Assembly (NCBI GenBank): GCA_003001975.1
Contig: PVUG01000004.1
Location: 186,001-250,000, forward strand
From: Martelella mediterranea
GTDB lineage: Bacteria; Pseudomonadota; Alphaproteobacteria; Rhizobiales; Rhizobiaceae
DNA: 64,000 bases
Direction: 5' to 3'
In this document: one piece after another, positions 47,348 through 57,178 of the stretch
How the letters are laid out: each line of letters opens with the position of its first letter
Position numbering within the stretch: the first letter of the stretch is position 1
Position numbers and translations under genes: made by a program
The notes under the pieces: model-generated
The model's input: the letters and a program-made list of their open reading frames with translations, nothing else
The model's database searches: none
Told to the model about the DNA's origin: nothing

Positions 47348-48535
47348 TCAGGCAGCAGACGCCGCAGCAAGCCCCTTTTCCAGATCCGCCATCAGGTCGT
47401 CGACATCCTCAAGTCCGATTTGCAGGCGGATGACCGGGCCATCCTCAGGCGCGGTGCAGACGGTGCGGTTGGAAAGGTTGACCGGCACGGCCAGCGATTC
47501 ATATCCGCCCCAGGAATAACCGATCCCGAAAATGTCGAGCGCATCGAGGAAAGCGTGCTGACGACGGCGGAATGCGCCCTCCTCCGCTTTCAGCACGAAG
47601 GAGAACAGCCCGCTGGCGCCCTTGAAGTCGCGCTTCCAGATATCGTGACCGGGAAATGACGGCAGCCCCGGATGCAGCACGCGCGAGACTTCCGGGCGTT
47701 CTTCAAGCCAGCGCGCGACGGCAAACGCGCTTTTCTGGTGATGGGCGAGCCGCACACCCATGGTGCGAAGCCCGCGCAGGATCTGGTAGCTGTCATCGGG
47801 CGCGGCGCACATGCCGGTCCAGGTGTAATGTTCCTCAAGCTGCGCAAAGCAGCGTTCGTTTGCAGACGCCGTCCCCATCAGAATATCCGAATGGCCGGAG
47901 GGGTATTTGGTAGCCGCATTCAGCGAGAGATCGACGCCGAAATCGAGCGGTTTGAAGAACAGCGGCGTTGCCCAGGTATTGTCCATCGAAACGATGGCGC
48001 CTTTCGCGTGGGCCAGATCCGACAGGGCGCGGATATCCTGCATCTCGAACGTGTTCGACCCCGGCGCCTCGGTATGAAAGATGCGGGTATTTGGACGGAA
48101 CATCTTCTCGACTTCAAGACCGAGAGCGGGATGATAGTATTCGACCTCGACCCCCATGCGCTTCAATACGTTATCCGCAAAGCGACGGGCCGGATCATAG
48201 ACCGAATCGACGATCAGGACGTGATCGCCGGGCGACAGGAAGGCAAGCCAGGGCATGGTGATGGAAGCCAGCCCCGACGGGTAGAGCAGCGTGCCGGCGG
48301 CATTCTCGATCGTGTTCAGCGCCGCGCACAGCGCATCCGTCGTCGGGGTGCCATGTGTGCCGTAGGTATATTTCTGAGTTCCGCCGACGGCCGTTTTCGC
48401 ATCGGGGAACAGCACCGTCGAGGCATGCACGACCGGCGGGTTGACGAAGCCGTAGAATGTTTCCGGATCATGGCCGGCATGCGCGAGATTGGTATTATCG
48501 CCGGTACCTTTGCCGGCAGTCTTTTGTGAAGCCAT
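47348..48535 (-). CDS. metC: Cystathionine beta-lyase
   Basis: 395 residues from ATG 48535 (MASQKTAGKGTGDN); the frame to 48625 adds residues without family match. A PLP enzyme of the Cys/Met metabolism family: YTYGTHGTPTTDAL, PSGLASITMPWLAF, DNTWATPLFFKPLDFGVD and NAATKYPSGHSDILMG with the PLP-lysine. It splits cystathionine to homocysteine in methionine synthesis. Divergent from aapJ, an order conserved in rhizobia. Confidence 0.94.
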   Translation of the reverse strand: MASQKTAGKGTGDNTNLAHAGHDPETFYGFVNPPVVHASTVLFPDAKTAVGGTQKYTYGTHGTPTTDALCAALNTIENAAGTLLYPSGLASITMPWLAFLSPGDHVLIVDSVYDPARRFADNVLKRMGVEVEYYHPALGLEVEKMFRPNTRIFHTEAPGSNTFEMQDIRALSDLAHAKGAIVSMDNTWATPLFFKPLDFGVDLSLNAATKYPSGHSDILMGTASANERCFAQLEEHYTWTGMCAAPDDSYQILRGLRTMGVRLAHHQKSAFAVARWLEERPEVSRVLHPGLPSFPGHDIWKRDFKGASGLFSFVLKAEEGAFRRRQHAFLDALDIFGIGYSWGGYESLAVPVNLSNRTVCTAPEDGPVIRLQIGLEDVDDLMADLEKGLAAASAA

Positions 48536-48905
48536 GAGGATGTTCCGCTGAGTTGTGGGAAAGTGCAGTCGCCCCGTGTTTTGAATCGTCGTCGCCGGGT
48601 GGTCAAGCGGCAAATATAAAAACAAAAACTACGACTAAAGGATTAGACTAATATCAGGAATACCTGCCCGAATTACCAGCACAGCTTTGCCCAGTTTTTA
48701 TCTACCTGCACATTTTTTGACCGAAAGTGGACGTTTTTCGCAAATTCAGTCCATTTTTCAATGGCGAGTATTGACCATCTGGAAAATTACGACTGTGATA
48801 CACGGGCTCGCACCGAGGGGTTTGCGGGCAGTTGTCGCTGCTTGACTGGAGGCTACCAGTGAAAGGCGCAACTTAAGATTTCAACGATAAACAAAGGTTG
48901 GGAAA
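48536..48905. promoter_or_regulatory. Divergent metC/aapJ regulatory region
   Basis: 370 bp without a gene. On the metC side a -10 like TATATT (48618-48613 on minus) lies just downstream of two direct GACTAA copies (48633-48638, 48646-48651; 13 bp apart), a candidate activator site. On the aapJ side TTGACC near 48763 has only a weak -10. No SAM-II riboswitch core is seen. Confidence 0.45.
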
Positions 48906-49934
48906 ATGAAAAAGACGCTTCTGTCTGTCGCTCTCGGCGCAGCAGTCTTCGGCCTCGGGGTCCAGGGTGCTTCGGCCGCGACGCTCGACGACGTCAAGGA
49001 AAAGGGAAATGTCACCTGCGGAGTCAGCACGGGCCTCCAGGGCTTTTCCGCGCCTGACAGCGAGGGGAACTGGTCCGGTCTCGACGTTGACTATTGCCGC
49101 GCCATCGCAGCGGCCATTTTCGGCGATCCGTCGAAGGCCAAGTTCGTTGCTCTGACCGCCACCGACCGCTTTCCGGCACTTCAGTCCGGCGAAGTCGACG
49201 TGCTGACGCGCAACACCACCTGGACGCTTTCCCGCGACACCTCGCTGGGCCTCGATTTCCGCACCGTCAACTACTATGACGGCCAGGGCTTCATGGTTCC
49301 GAAGGATCTCGGCGTTTCGTCCGCCAAGGAGCTTTCCGGCGCGGCTGTCTGCGTCCAGTCCGGCACCACGACCGAGCTGAACCTCGCCGACTACTTCGCG
49401 TCGAATGATATGGAATACAATCCGGTTGTTTTCGAAGCGCTCGAAGACGTCAACAACGCCTTCAACCAGGGCCGTTGCGATGTCTACACGACCGACCAGT
49501 CCGGCCTTTATGGCATCCGTCTGACGCTGACGGACCCGGACAACTACATCATTCTGCCGGAAATCATCTCCAAGGAGCCGCTCGGCCCGGCATGGCGCCA
49601 GGGTGACGACCAGTGGGGCGACGTCGTCTCCTGGGTTCACTTCGCCATGGTCAATGCCGAAGAATTCGGCATCACCTCGGAAAATGTCGACGAAATCGCT
49701 GAATCCTCGGACAATCCGGGCATCAAGCGCCTGCTCGGCACCGAAACCGACAGCAAGATGGGCGCCGATCTCGGCCTCGACGAAAAATGGGCCTACAACA
49801 TCATCAAGACCGTCGGCAATTACGGCGAAGTCTTCGAAGCTGATGTCGGCCAGGGCAGCGAGTTGAAGATCGAACGCGGCCTTAACGCTCTGTGGACCAA
49901 TGGCGGCCTGCAGTATGGCCCCCCGATCCGCTAA
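48906..49934 (+). CDS. aapJ: General L-amino-acid binding protein
   Basis: 342 residues with a signal peptide (GVQGASA|ATLDDV). A type-2 periplasmic binding protein: VKEKGNVTCGVSTGLQGFSAPDSEGNWSGLDVDYCRAIAAAIFGD is the AapJ/BztA opening. It captures a wide range of L-amino acids and passes them to AapQM. Gene order aapJ-aapQ-aapM-aapP follows. A long hairpin lies between it and aapQ, as in other operons where the binding protein is made in excess. Confidence 0.97.
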   Translation: MKKTLLSVALGAAVFGLGVQGASAATLDDVKEKGNVTCGVSTGLQGFSAPDSEGNWSGLDVDYCRAIAAAIFGDPSKAKFVALTATDRFPALQSGEVDVLTRNTTWTLSRDTSLGLDFRTVNYYDGQGFMVPKDLGVSSAKELSGAAVCVQSGTTTELNLADYFASNDMEYNPVVFEALEDVNNAFNQGRCDVYTTDQSGLYGIRLTLTDPDNYIILPEIISKEPLGPAWRQGDDQWGDVVSWVHFAMVNAEEFGITSENVDEIAESSDNPGIKRLLGTETDSKMGADLGLDEKWAYNIIKTVGNYGEVFEADVGQGSELKIERGLNALWTNGGLQYGPPIR

Positions 49935-49965
49935 GCGCGATCTGTTCTGATATTGTCTCGGATCC

Positions 49966-49994
49966 GGCACAGGGCGGTCAACCTGCCCTGTGCT
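49966..49994 (+). promoter_or_regulatory. Intercistronic hairpin between aapJ and aapQ
   Basis: Stem GCACAGGGC (49967-49975) / GCCCTGTGC (49985-49993), 9-nt loop, no T-run. It most likely protects the aapJ 3' end and lowers aapQMP expression. Confidence 0.8.
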
Positions 49995-50032
49995 CCCATA
50001 AAAATAGCCCAACACGGGCAACCGGGGAAAAT

Positions 50033-51226
50033 ATGGCTGAAACGTCAAGCAACGCTCCTTTTCAGGAGTCGCGGGTTGCCGCACTTGTTTACAATCCCGC
50101 CGTCCGCGGCTTCGTATACCAGTTCGTAACGGTTCTGGCGGTCGTTGCCTTCGTCTGGTGGGTCACCGACAACACAATTCGAAACCTACAGGCTGCCGGT
50201 ATCGCGTCAGGCTTCGGCTTCCTCGACAACCGCGCCGGTTTCGACATCGCGCAAATTCCGATCCCCTACAATAATGACATGTCCTACGGCCGTGCGCTCA
50301 TGGTCGGCATCGTCAATACGATCATCGTTTCGGTGGCGGGGATCATCACGGCGACAATCGTCGGCTTCCTCGTCGGCATCGGACGGCTGTCCTCGAACTG
50401 GCTGATCGCCAAGCTCAGCCAGGTCTATGTCGAGGTGTTCCGCAACATTCCGCCGCTGCTGGTCATCTTCTTCTTTTATACCGGCGTTCTGGCGCTGCTG
50501 CCGGCCGCCCGCGACTCGCTGTCGCTGCCGCTCGATATCTATCTCAACAATCGCGGCCTGGCCTTCCCGAGCCCGGTGTTCGGCCCCGGCTCATGGCTGA
50601 TCGGCATCGCCACCATCGCTGCCATCGTTCTCATCATCGCGATGAACATCTGGGCAAGACGCCGCCAGATGGCCACCGGCCAGCAATTTCCGACTTTTCT
50701 CTCCAGCCTTGCGATTTTGATCGTGCTGCCGGTCCTCGGCTATTTCATCGCCGGCATGCCGGTCACGTTCGACATTCCGGTCAAGGGCCGTTTCAACCTG
50801 CAGGGCGGCGCGGTGCTCGGCCCGGAATTCATGTCGCTTTATCTGGCGCTGTCGCTTTATACCGCCGCCTTCATGGCGGAGATCATCCGCGGCGGCATCC
50901 TTGGCGTCGCCAAGGGCCAGACGGAAGCAGCCAACGCGCTCGGCCTGCATCCGCGCAAGGTCACCCGCCTCGTCGTCGTGCCGCAGGCCATGCGCATCAT
51001 CATTCCGCCGATGACCAGTGAATATCTGAGCCTGACCAAGAACTCCTCGCTCGCGGTCGCCATCGGCTATGCCGATATCGTGGCTGTCGGCAAGACGGTC
51101 CTGAACCAGACCGGACAGGCCGTGGAGGTGGTGACCATCTGGATGATCATTTACCTCACGCTTTCCATTCTGACATCGATCTTCATGAACTGGTTCAACG
51201 CCAAGATGGCCCTGGTGGAGAGATAA
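50033..51226 (+). CDS. aapQ: General L-amino-acid permease subunit
   Basis: 397 residues from ATG 50033 after GGGGAAAAT. Six or more membrane helices, with the permease EAA loop at [44 protein letters not shown]. Family-typical long N-terminus ([25 protein letters not shown]). Pairs with AapM. Confidence 0.97.
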   Translation: MAETSSNAPFQESRVAALVYNPAVRGFVYQFVTVLAVVAFVWWVTDNTIRNLQAAGIASGFGFLDNRAGFDIAQIPIPYNNDMSYGRALMVGIVNTIIVSVAGIITATIVGFLVGIGRLSSNWLIAKLSQVYVEVFRNIPPLLVIFFFYTGVLALLPAARDSLSLPLDIYLNNRGLAFPSPVFGPGSWLIGIATIAAIVLIIAMNIWARRRQMATGQQFPTFLSSLAILIVLPVLGYFIAGMPVTFDIPVKGRFNLQGGAVLGPEFMSLYLALSLYTAAFMAEIIRGGILGVAKGQTEAANALGLHPRKVTRLVVVPQAMRIIIPPMTSEYLSLTKNSSLAVAIGYADIVAVGKTVLNQTGQAVEVVTIWMIIYLTLSILTSIFMNWFNAKMALVER

Positions 51227-51227
51227 G

Positions 51228-52382
51228 ATGGCGCACGAAATCGCTTATGTCCGCAAGGAAATGCAGGAACAGCAACCTGCGCCGCAAAAAGAAGGCAGTG
51301 CAGCACTCTGGCTGCGCACCAACCTGTTCGCCAGCCCGAAAGATTCGCTGCTGTCGATCATCGCAATCGTGTTTCTGATCTGGGCTGTGCCGCCCGTGGT
51401 GGAATGGCTGTTCATCAATGCCGCCTGGACGGGGACGGATCGCACAGCGTGCGCGACGATTGCCCAGGGCGGGGCCCAGCCGGATGGCTGGAGCGGTGCC
51501 TGCTGGGCCTTTATCGGGGCCAAGTTCGATCAGATCATGTTCGGGCGCTATCCGGACCCCGAGATGTGGCGACCGATCCTGATCGGCATCGTGTTTACCG
51601 CATTGCTGATCCCGATGCTGATGCCGAAGGCGCCGCACAAGGGCTGGAACGCGCTGGCACTGTTCATCATCCTGCCCATCTTCGCTTTCTTCATCCTTTA
51701 TGGCGGCGTGTTCGGCCTTCCGGTCGTCGATACGTCGGACTGGGGCGGGCTGATGGTCACGCTGATCCTGTCTTATTTCGCCATTGCCGTGTCGCTGCCG
51801 CTCGGCATCATCCTGGCGCTCGGCCGGCGTTCGAAAATGCCGGTGATGCGGACGTTGTCGATCATGTTCATCGAGGTGGTGCGCGGCGTACCGCTGATCA
51901 CCATCCTGTTCATGGCGAGCGTGATGCTGCCGCTGTTCCTGCCGGAAGGCATGACCATCAACAAGTTCCTGCGGGCCATCGTCGGCGTGTCGCTGTTCAT
52001 CTCCGCCTATATGGCCGAGACCATTCGCGGCGGCCTGCAGGCCATGCCCAAGGGACAGTTCGAAGGCGCCGCTTCGCTCGGGCTCGGCTACTGGCAGACC
52101 ATGCGTCTCGTCATCCTGCCGCAGGCGATCAAGCTGGTCATTCCGGCGATCGTCAACCAGTTCATCTCGATCTTCAAGGACACCTCGCTGGTGTCGATCA
52201 TCGGCATGTTCGATCTGCTCGGCATCATCAAGTTCAACTTCACCGACTCAAGCTGGGCCTCCCCGGTCACGCCGATCACCGGCCTGATCTTCGCCGGCTT
52301 CGTGTTCTTCATCTTCTGCTTCGCCATGTCGCGCTATTCCAGCTTCATGGAACGCCATCTCGACACCGGTCACCGAAGCTAG
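51228..52382 (+). CDS. aapM: General L-amino-acid permease subunit
   Basis: 384 residues, starting 1 bp after the aapQ stop, so translation is coupled. The EAA loop is [45 protein letters not shown]. Long periplasmic loop with two cysteines ([19 protein letters not shown]) as in AapM/BztC. Confidence 0.97.
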   Translation: MAHEIAYVRKEMQEQQPAPQKEGSAALWLRTNLFASPKDSLLSIIAIVFLIWAVPPVVEWLFINAAWTGTDRTACATIAQGGAQPDGWSGACWAFIGAKFDQIMFGRYPDPEMWRPILIGIVFTALLIPMLMPKAPHKGWNALALFIILPIFAFFILYGGVFGLPVVDTSDWGGLMVTLILSYFAIAVSLPLGIILALGRRSKMPVMRTLSIMFIEVVRGVPLITILFMASVMLPLFLPEGMTINKFLRAIVGVSLFISAYMAETIRGGLQAMPKGQFEGAASLGLGYWQTMRLVILPQAIKLVIPAIVNQFISIFKDTSLVSIIGMFDLLGIIKFNFTDSSWASPVTPITGLIFAGFVFFIFCFAMSRYSSFMERHLDTGHRS

Positions 52383-52406
52383 CTTCGCGTATTTGAGGAT
52401 AAATTC

Positions 52407-53183
52407 ATGGTAGAAACCGTCGACACTTCTCACATGACCGTCTCGGATACCGAGGTCGCGGTCGAGATGATCCACGTCAACAAATGGTATGGCGATTTTC
52501 ACGTCCTGCGCGACATCAACCTGAAGGTGATGAAGGGCGAACGCATCGTCATCGCCGGGCCCTCCGGCTCCGGAAAATCGACGATGATCCGCTGTATCAA
52601 CCGACTGGAAGAACACCAGAAGGGCAATATCATCGTCGATAATATCGAGTTGACGGACGATCTGAAGAAGATCGATGAAATCCGTCGCGAGGTCGGCATG
52701 GTGTTCCAGCACTTCAACCTGTTCCCGCATCTGACGATCCTGGAAAACTGTACGCTCGCGCCCATCTGGGTGCGCAAGATGCCAAAGAAGGAAGCCGAAG
52801 AAATCGCGATGCACTACCTGACCCGGGTAAAAATCCCCGAGCAGGCGGACAAATATCCCGGCCAGCTTTCCGGCGGCCAGCAGCAGCGCGTGGCGATTGC
52901 CCGTTCGCTGTGCATGAACCCGAAGATCATGCTGTTCGACGAGCCGACTTCGGCGCTCGACCCGGAAATGATCAAGGAAGTGCTCGACACCATGGTCGGC
53001 CTTGCCGAGGAAGGCATGACCATGCTGTGCGTGACCCACGAAATGGGCTTTGCCCGCCAGGTCGCCAACCGCGTGATCTTCATGGACCAGGGCCAGATCG
53101 TCGAACAGAATTCCCCGCACGAATTCTTCGACAACCCGCAACACGAACGCACCAAGCTGTTCCTGAGCCAGATCCTGCACTGA
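52407..53183 (+). CDS. aapP: General L-amino-acid transporter ATPase
   Basis: 258 residues. Walker [11 protein letters not shown]-loop [12 protein letters not shown], signature [15 protein letters not shown], Walker [14 protein letters not shown] and H-loop CVTHEMGFA are intact. It powers AapQM. The weak hairpin GGCGGGC/GCCCGCC at 53214-53233 may end the operon. Confidence 0.97.
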   Translation: MVETVDTSHMTVSDTEVAVEMIHVNKWYGDFHVLRDINLKVMKGERIVIAGPSGSGKSTMIRCINRLEEHQKGNIIVDNIELTDDLKKIDEIRREVGMVFQHFNLFPHLTILENCTLAPIWVRKMPKKEAEEIAMHYLTRVKIPEQADKYPGQLSGGQQQRVAIARSLCMNPKIMLFDEPTSALDPEMIKEVLDTMVGLAEEGMTMLCVTHEMGFARQVANRVIFMDQGQIVEQNSPHEFFDNPQHERTKLFLSQILH

Positions 53184-53255
53184 GGCGGGACGACAGCAGA
53201 GCGAGATGGAAAAGGCGGGCTTAGCGGCCCGCCCCTTACGGTAAATGTTGATGGA

Positions 53256-53357
53256 ATGTATTTCGGGCGAGCCATGCTTGCTCGAAGTCACGAAGAGCCA
53301 CTCGAAAATTTCTTGGGGTGGTCACAAGTGACCAATACCGGTGATTTGCCAACTTGA
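53256..53357 (+). CDS. Possible 33-codon frame before the PIN-like gene, or gene remnant
   Basis: A short frame from ATG 53256 (also ATG 53274) that stops ten bases before the PIN-like start and includes EEPLENFLGWSQVTNTG. The frame stays open upstream to about 53210. It could be the tail of a lost antitoxin gene, a leader peptide or chance. No Shine-Dalgarno site was found. Confidence 0.2.
   Translation: MYFGRAMLARSHEEPLENFLGWSQVTNTGDLPT
53319..53334. promoter_or_regulatory. Perfect dyad upstream of the PIN-like gene
   Basis: TGGTCAC AA GTGACCA, 34 bp before the ATG at 53368. A plausible operator for self-regulation. Confidence 0.4.
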
Positions 53358-53367
53358 CGGAGGTTCC

Positions 53368-53946
53368 ATGCATTTCACACGCGATGATATCATTCCAAGA
53401 CGCATCTACCTGGATACGGGCACCTTTCAAGCGATCGAAGATTGCGGAGGTTACGTTTTCAGTGAAGACCCTCTGCCGCAGGCAGAGGACTACTCTGTCA
53501 GCAATATTCCTCAGATTCTGAGGAGACCTGATGGCGCTCTCATTCTCGAAAGTCTGCGAGCTATCTTCTTCTTCGATGATAGAGCGCATTTTGACTGGGT
53601 AGTCTCTCCTGCGTCTCTTGCGGAAATCGACGCCGCCAAGGATCATCACCGCAGCCGATACGCCAGAGATGTCTTCGACCACACGGCTATCTGCTTAATA
53701 GAAAACCCTCCTGAAGATACCGCTATAGCCATGGCGGCAGTCGTGGAGGGCCCCTCCTTCGGGAACATCAGCACGAAGGACCGGAAGTTGCTATCGGATG
53801 CCGCCGCTGCGCAATGTGATGTGTTCCTAACGATCGAGAAAAAGCTTCCGAAGCAGGCGGATGTTATTTTGAAAAAAATCCCTCTACTCGTAGCTACTCC
53901 GATGACACTCTGGGAGATGCTCAAGCCGCACCTTCGCGGCCTCTGA
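53368..53946 (+). CDS. PIN-like domain protein, atypical composition
   Basis: 192 residues from ATG 53368 with GGAGG five bases before. It has the acidic layout of PIN ribonucleases: RRIYLDTGTFQAIED at the N-terminus (Asp), VSPASLAEIDAA (Glu), then TKDRKLLSDAAAAQCDVFLTIEKKLPKQAD (Asp/Lys-rich) and ATPMTLWEMLKP at the end, as in stand-alone PIN proteins and VapC-like toxins. It is lower in GC and uses codons such as TTA and ATA that are rare around it, suggesting transfer. It sits alone after aapP; a typical antitoxin gene is not visible. The ribonuclease role is inferred from pattern only. Confidence 0.6.
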   Translation: MHFTRDDIIPRRIYLDTGTFQAIEDCGGYVFSEDPLPQAEDYSVSNIPQILRRPDGALILESLRAIFFFDDRAHFDWVVSPASLAEIDAAKDHHRSRYARDVFDHTAICLIENPPEDTAIAMAAVVEGPSFGNISTKDRKLLSDAAAAQCDVFLTIEKKLPKQADVILKKIPLLVATPMTLWEMLKPHLRGL

Positions 53947-54004
53947 AGACCCTTTGCTTCAACATTTATAGTCAGGGGCTGGGCTTTGCGACCCGCCTTT
54001 TCTT

Positions 54005-54439
54005 TTAAAGCAACCCCAGCTCTGCCAGTTCGGCCCGTAATTCATCCGGCATCTCATCGCCGCCATCGCCGAAATCAAGGTCGCGGGGGGCGTCTTCGGG
54101 TTTCAGGTAGCGCCAGCCCTGAAACGGCTTGCGCGGTACCGGAACGGTATCGACCACCTGCGGGGCAAGCACCAGATCGCAGCGCTGGATCCCCTCCCCG
54201 TCGGTGTGGTTGGTGATGTCGAGCAGCGCCTGACGCGCGCGGATCTGGCCGCTGATCACCCAATAGAGCGAGCCGCCGTCGAGCAACTCCTCGCGCCGCT
54301 TCGGGGTCATCCGCGTGGTGTGCACGGTATGCGGCTCCAGACCGGCGGCAATCGCCGCCATGGAACGCTGCGATACCCAGCCGCGCAAATCGTCAATCCC
54401 GGTCGCGCCGACGCATAATTTCAGAAGATGAAGGCTCAT
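54005..54439 (-). CDS. DUF1489 family protein
   Basis: 144 residues from ATG 54439 with GAGG before; nine extra codons exist upstream. LHLLKLCVGATGIDDLRGW and VHTTRMTPKRREELLDGGSLYWVISGQIRARQALLDI are the DUF1489 signature, with PFQGWRYLKPEDAPRDL at the end. Function unknown, common in alphaproteobacteria. Confidence 0.9.
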   Translation of the reverse strand: MSLHLLKLCVGATGIDDLRGWVSQRSMAAIAAGLEPHTVHTTRMTPKRREELLDGGSLYWVISGQIRARQALLDITNHTDGEGIQRCDLVLAPQVVDTVPVPRKPFQGWRYLKPEDAPRDLDFGDGGDEMPDELRAELAELGLL

Positions 54440-54492
54440 GCCTCTATCAAGCGCGGCGTGGCGCATGCGTCAAGGCATTCATGCGCCGGAGA

Positions 54493-55929
54493 TCAGCAAT
54501 CCACCACATTGACGGCAAGACCGCCGGTGGAGGTTTCCTTGTATTTTTCGTGCATGTCGTTGCCGGTCTGGCGCATGGTTTCGATACAGTTGTCGAGCGG
54601 CACGAAATGGGTGCCGTCGCCCTTCAACGCCAGAGAAGCCGCCGTCACCGCCTTGACCGCGCCCAGCGCATTGCGCTCGATGCAGGGCACCTGGACCAGG
54701 CCGGCAATCGGGTCGCAGGTCATGCCAAGGTGATGCTCGAGCGCGATTTCGGCGGCATTTTCCACCTGTTCCGGCGTGCCGCCCATGACGGCCGCAAGCC
54801 CCGCCGCCGCCATGGCCGAGGCCGACCCAACCTCGCCCTGACAGCCGACTTCCGCTCCCGAGATCGAGGCATTGGTCTTGATGATGCCGCCGACCGCTGC
54901 CGCCGTCAGCAGAAAATCGCGAATGCCCGCCTTTCCGGCGGAATTCTGGAATTCGCTGAAGTAACGAAGCGTCGCCGGCACCACGCCGGCCGCGCCATTG
55001 GTCGGCGCGGTGACCACGCGTCCGCCGGCGGCATTTTCTTCATTCACCGCCATCGCGAACATCGACAGCCAGTCATTGGCCATCAGCGGATCGAACTGGT
55101 TGGAAAGCTTGGCTTGCGACAGCTTGTCATAAAGCTGGCCGGCGCGGCGACGGACCTTCAGCCCGCCCGGCAACACGCCCTCGCCCTTCAGGCCGCGGTC
55201 GATGCAGCCGTCCATCGCATCCCACAGCGCATCAAGGCCCCGGTCGAGTTCGGCCCGGCCCATGCGCGCTTCCTCGTTGGCGCGCTTCATGGCGGCAATG
55301 GTCATGCCGGAGCGTTTTGCCATATCCAGCATTTCCACCGCCGAGCGAAACGGAAAGGGAACCTTTTCCTCATCGCTTTCGCCTGCGGGAAAGTCCTTCT
55401 GCTCTTTCCAGGCGGCCAGTTCGGTATCGGTCAGCACGAAACCGCCACCGACGGAATAATAGATCTGCCGCAGCAGAACCGCACCGTCGGCATTCAGCGC
55501 ATAGAAGGTCATGCCGTTGGCATGGCCCGGCAATGGTTCCTTCTTGTTGAAGATCACATCCGCATCGCAGTCGAAACCATAGGCGGGGTGGCCCGGCGGC
55601 TCCACCGCTCCGGCTTCACGGATTGCGGCGATGACCGTGTCCATCCGATCCGGATCGACCGTATCCGGCCGCTCGCCGGCAAGCCCGAGAATGACGGCAC
55701 GATCAGTGGCATGGCCGACGCCGGTATAGGCCAGTGAACCGTGCAGGCTGACCTGCAGATGCGTGACCACCGCACCGACCGGCCGCGGCCAGTCACTCGA
55801 TACCAAAAGGTCGAGAAAACGGTTGGCAGCCGACATCGGCCCCATCGTATGGGAACTCGATGGACCGATACCGATCTTGAAAACCTCGAAAACGGACAGA
55901 AACACGCCGATCTCTCCATCGTCTTGCAT
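54493..55929 (-). CDS. sdaA: L-serine ammonia-lyase (iron-sulphur type)
   Basis: 478 residues from ATG 55929 ([31 protein letters not shown]), preceded by AGGG. Converts L-serine to pyruvate and ammonia. The N-terminal beta domain has the SSSHTMGP loop; the C-terminal alpha domain has the iron-sulphur cysteines in [36 protein letters not shown]. Length fits the single-chain form. Confidence 0.95.
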   Translation of the reverse strand: MQDDGEIGVFLSVFEVFKIGIGPSSSHTMGPMSAANRFLDLLVSSDWPRPVGAVVTHLQVSLHGSLAYTGVGHATDRAVILGLAGERPDTVDPDRMDTVIAAIREAGAVEPPGHPAYGFDCDADVIFNKKEPLPGHANGMTFYALNADGAVLLRQIYYSVGGGFVLTDTELAAWKEQKDFPAGESDEEKVPFPFRSAVEMLDMAKRSGMTIAAMKRANEEARMGRAELDRGLDALWDAMDGCIDRGLKGEGVLPGGLKVRRRAGQLYDKLSQAKLSNQFDPLMANDWLSMFAMAVNEENAAGGRVVTAPTNGAAGVVPATLRYFSEFQNSAGKAGIRDFLLTAAAVGGIIKTNASISGAEVGCQGEVGSASAMAAAGLAAVMGGTPEQVENAAEIALEHHLGMTCDPIAGLVQVPCIERNALGAVKAVTAASLALKGDGTHFVPLDNCIETMRQTGNDMHEKYKETSTGGLAVNVVDC

Positions 55930-56069
55930 AGATATACCCTGTTGCCGATTAGGCGGCAGACACAGCCGACGGACGCGCCCTGAACCGACATGAGCGCATC
56001 GGTTCACGACACGAAACCCGTGGGAGAGCCACCGTTTCGGCAATCGCAGGTCAATAACGAGGATATCAG

Positions 56070-56108
56070 AAACAAAAACAACGGCGACCTTATGGAAGAC
56101 CGCCGTTG
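56070..56108 (-). terminator. Rho-independent terminator of the small membrane-protein gene
   Basis: On the minus strand CAACGGCG / CGCCGTTG (56108-56101 with 56086-56079), 14-nt loop, tail TTTTTGTTT. It starts 25 bp after the stop at 56133. Confidence 0.85.
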
Positions 56109-56132
56109 CTTCAGGAAAAATTCACAAGCTGA

Positions 56133-56234
56133 TCAAACAGCGACAATGAGATAGGCAAGTCCGAGGACAGCACCAAAACCGATAACAGCCCGCAGGGTTA
56201 CACCCCAGCAGGACTTGTGCGCGGTGTCTTCCAT
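56133..56234 (-). CDS. 33-residue single-pass membrane protein
   Basis: ATG at 56234, TGA at 56133. GGAG lies nine bases before the ATG. The protein begins MEDTAHKSCWGV and continues as one hydrophobic helix (AVIGFGAVLGLAYLIVAV) to the end, so it is inserted N-in or N-out with almost no tail. It has its own terminator and a leader hairpin, which argues that it is a real gene and not a chance frame. No known family is recognised; its role may be a small regulatory subunit of a membrane complex. Confidence 0.7.
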   Translation of the reverse strand: MEDTAHKSCWGVTLRAVIGFGAVLGLAYLIVAV

Positions 56235-56258
56235 AATAGCTCCGATTGTCTTGACCCT

Positions 56259-56285
56259 AGTGCACTTTTTGGGAGGATGTGCACT
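56259..56285 (-). promoter_or_regulatory. Leader hairpin with a CCUCCC loop before the small membrane-protein gene
   Basis: Perfect AGTGCAC / GTGCACT stem (minus strand) around a 13-nt loop ATCCTCCCAAAAA, 25 bp before the start codon. The loop could pair with the gene's own GGAG site. Confidence 0.5.
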
Positions 56286-56464
56286 GATGGTTATCGCTTT
56301 ATTAAACTGTCACACAATCTGCAACGGGGTATTTCAATAAATTTCGAAAATCCGTGCTTGCATTCCCCCCGGTCTGCCGACACAACAAGCATGTCGCGTC
56401 ACAACATCGGCTGCCAACCCATTGTTGGCGCCGTAAAAAAGCCGTTTTCTCGAGAGCCGGATTC

Positions 56465-57178
56465 ATGACAGGCACAGACTTTGTCGCGCTTTGCTTTTTT
56501 CTTGGCTGCTGGTTCGTTTTCGACGGGCTGGTCAGCGGACGCTTTGCACTGATCAAACGCCAAAGCCTCACCGGCGCCATGCTGATCCACCGAAAGCGCT
56601 GGATGCAGACGGCGCTGGCGCGCGATTTACGCATGATCGACACCCAGATTCTTTCAGGACTTCAGAACGGAACAGCCTTCTTCGCATCGACCTCGATTTT
56701 CGCAATCGGCGGCTGTTTCGCGCTGATGGGCGAAGCCGACACCGCCCAGGTGCTGTTTGACGATTTGCCCGGCCTGATACCGAGCACACGCGCAGCCTTC
56801 GAAATGAAGGCCTGCGGGCTTGCCGCGATCTTCGGCTATTCCTTCTTCAAGTTCGGCTGGTCCTACCGGCTGTTCAACTACAACACCATCCTGTTCGGCG
56901 GCCTGCCCATGGGCGCGACGGCAGCGGAAGACCGGCAGACCTTGGCCCGCATGGCCGAACGGGTCGCAGAGGTCAACATCATCGCCGCGCGCCATTTCAA
57001 CACCGGCCTGCGCGCAATCTTTCTGTCGATCGGCTATCTCGGCTGGTTCCTCGGCCCCTATTTCTTCATGGCGTCCACGGCATTCGTGTTCACGATCCTG
57101 CTGCGCCGCCAATATTTCTCGGATGCGCGCAAGACCATCCTCCAGGCCACGCTTTCCGAAAACGGGGATGCAGAATGA
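56465..57178 (+). CDS. DUF599 family membrane protein
   Basis: 237 residues from ATG 56465; the frame extends 37 codons upstream but the family starts here (MTGTDFVALCFFLGCWFVFDG). Four membrane helices; MIDTQILSGLQNGTAFFASTSIFAIGG and AARHFNTGLRAIFLSIGYLGWFLGPYFFM are the domain's conserved parts. Function unknown. Its last four bases (ATGA) overlap the next gene. Confidence 0.9.
   Translation: MTGTDFVALCFFLGCWFVFDGLVSGRFALIKRQSLTGAMLIHRKRWMQTALARDLRMIDTQILSGLQNGTAFFASTSIFAIGGCFALMGEADTAQVLFDDLPGLIPSTRAAFEMKACGLAAIFGYSFFKFGWSYRLFNYNTILFGGLPMGATAAEDRQTLARMAERVAEVNIIAARHFNTGLRAIFLSIGYLGWFLGPYFFMASTAFVFTILLRRQYFSDARKTILQATLSENGDAE

Larger units (their letters stand above)
55930..56464. other. 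sdaA-DUF599 gap
   Basis: 535 bp. It holds the sdaA promoter (right end of the minus gene), the small membrane-protein unit with leader and terminator (56070-56285), and about 180 bp of AT-richer DNA before DUF599 with no further gene seen. Confidence 0.6.

Noticed and set aside
48536-48700. SAM-II riboswitch before metC
   Set aside because: The pseudoknot core could not be found on the minus strand.
53236-53682. 148-residue minus-strand frame over the PIN-like gene
   Set aside because: The plus frame has a strong ribosome site and PIN-like pattern; the minus one has neither.
54481-55737. 418-residue frame antisense to sdaA
   Set aside because: Arg/His-rich, no motif, no ribosome site.
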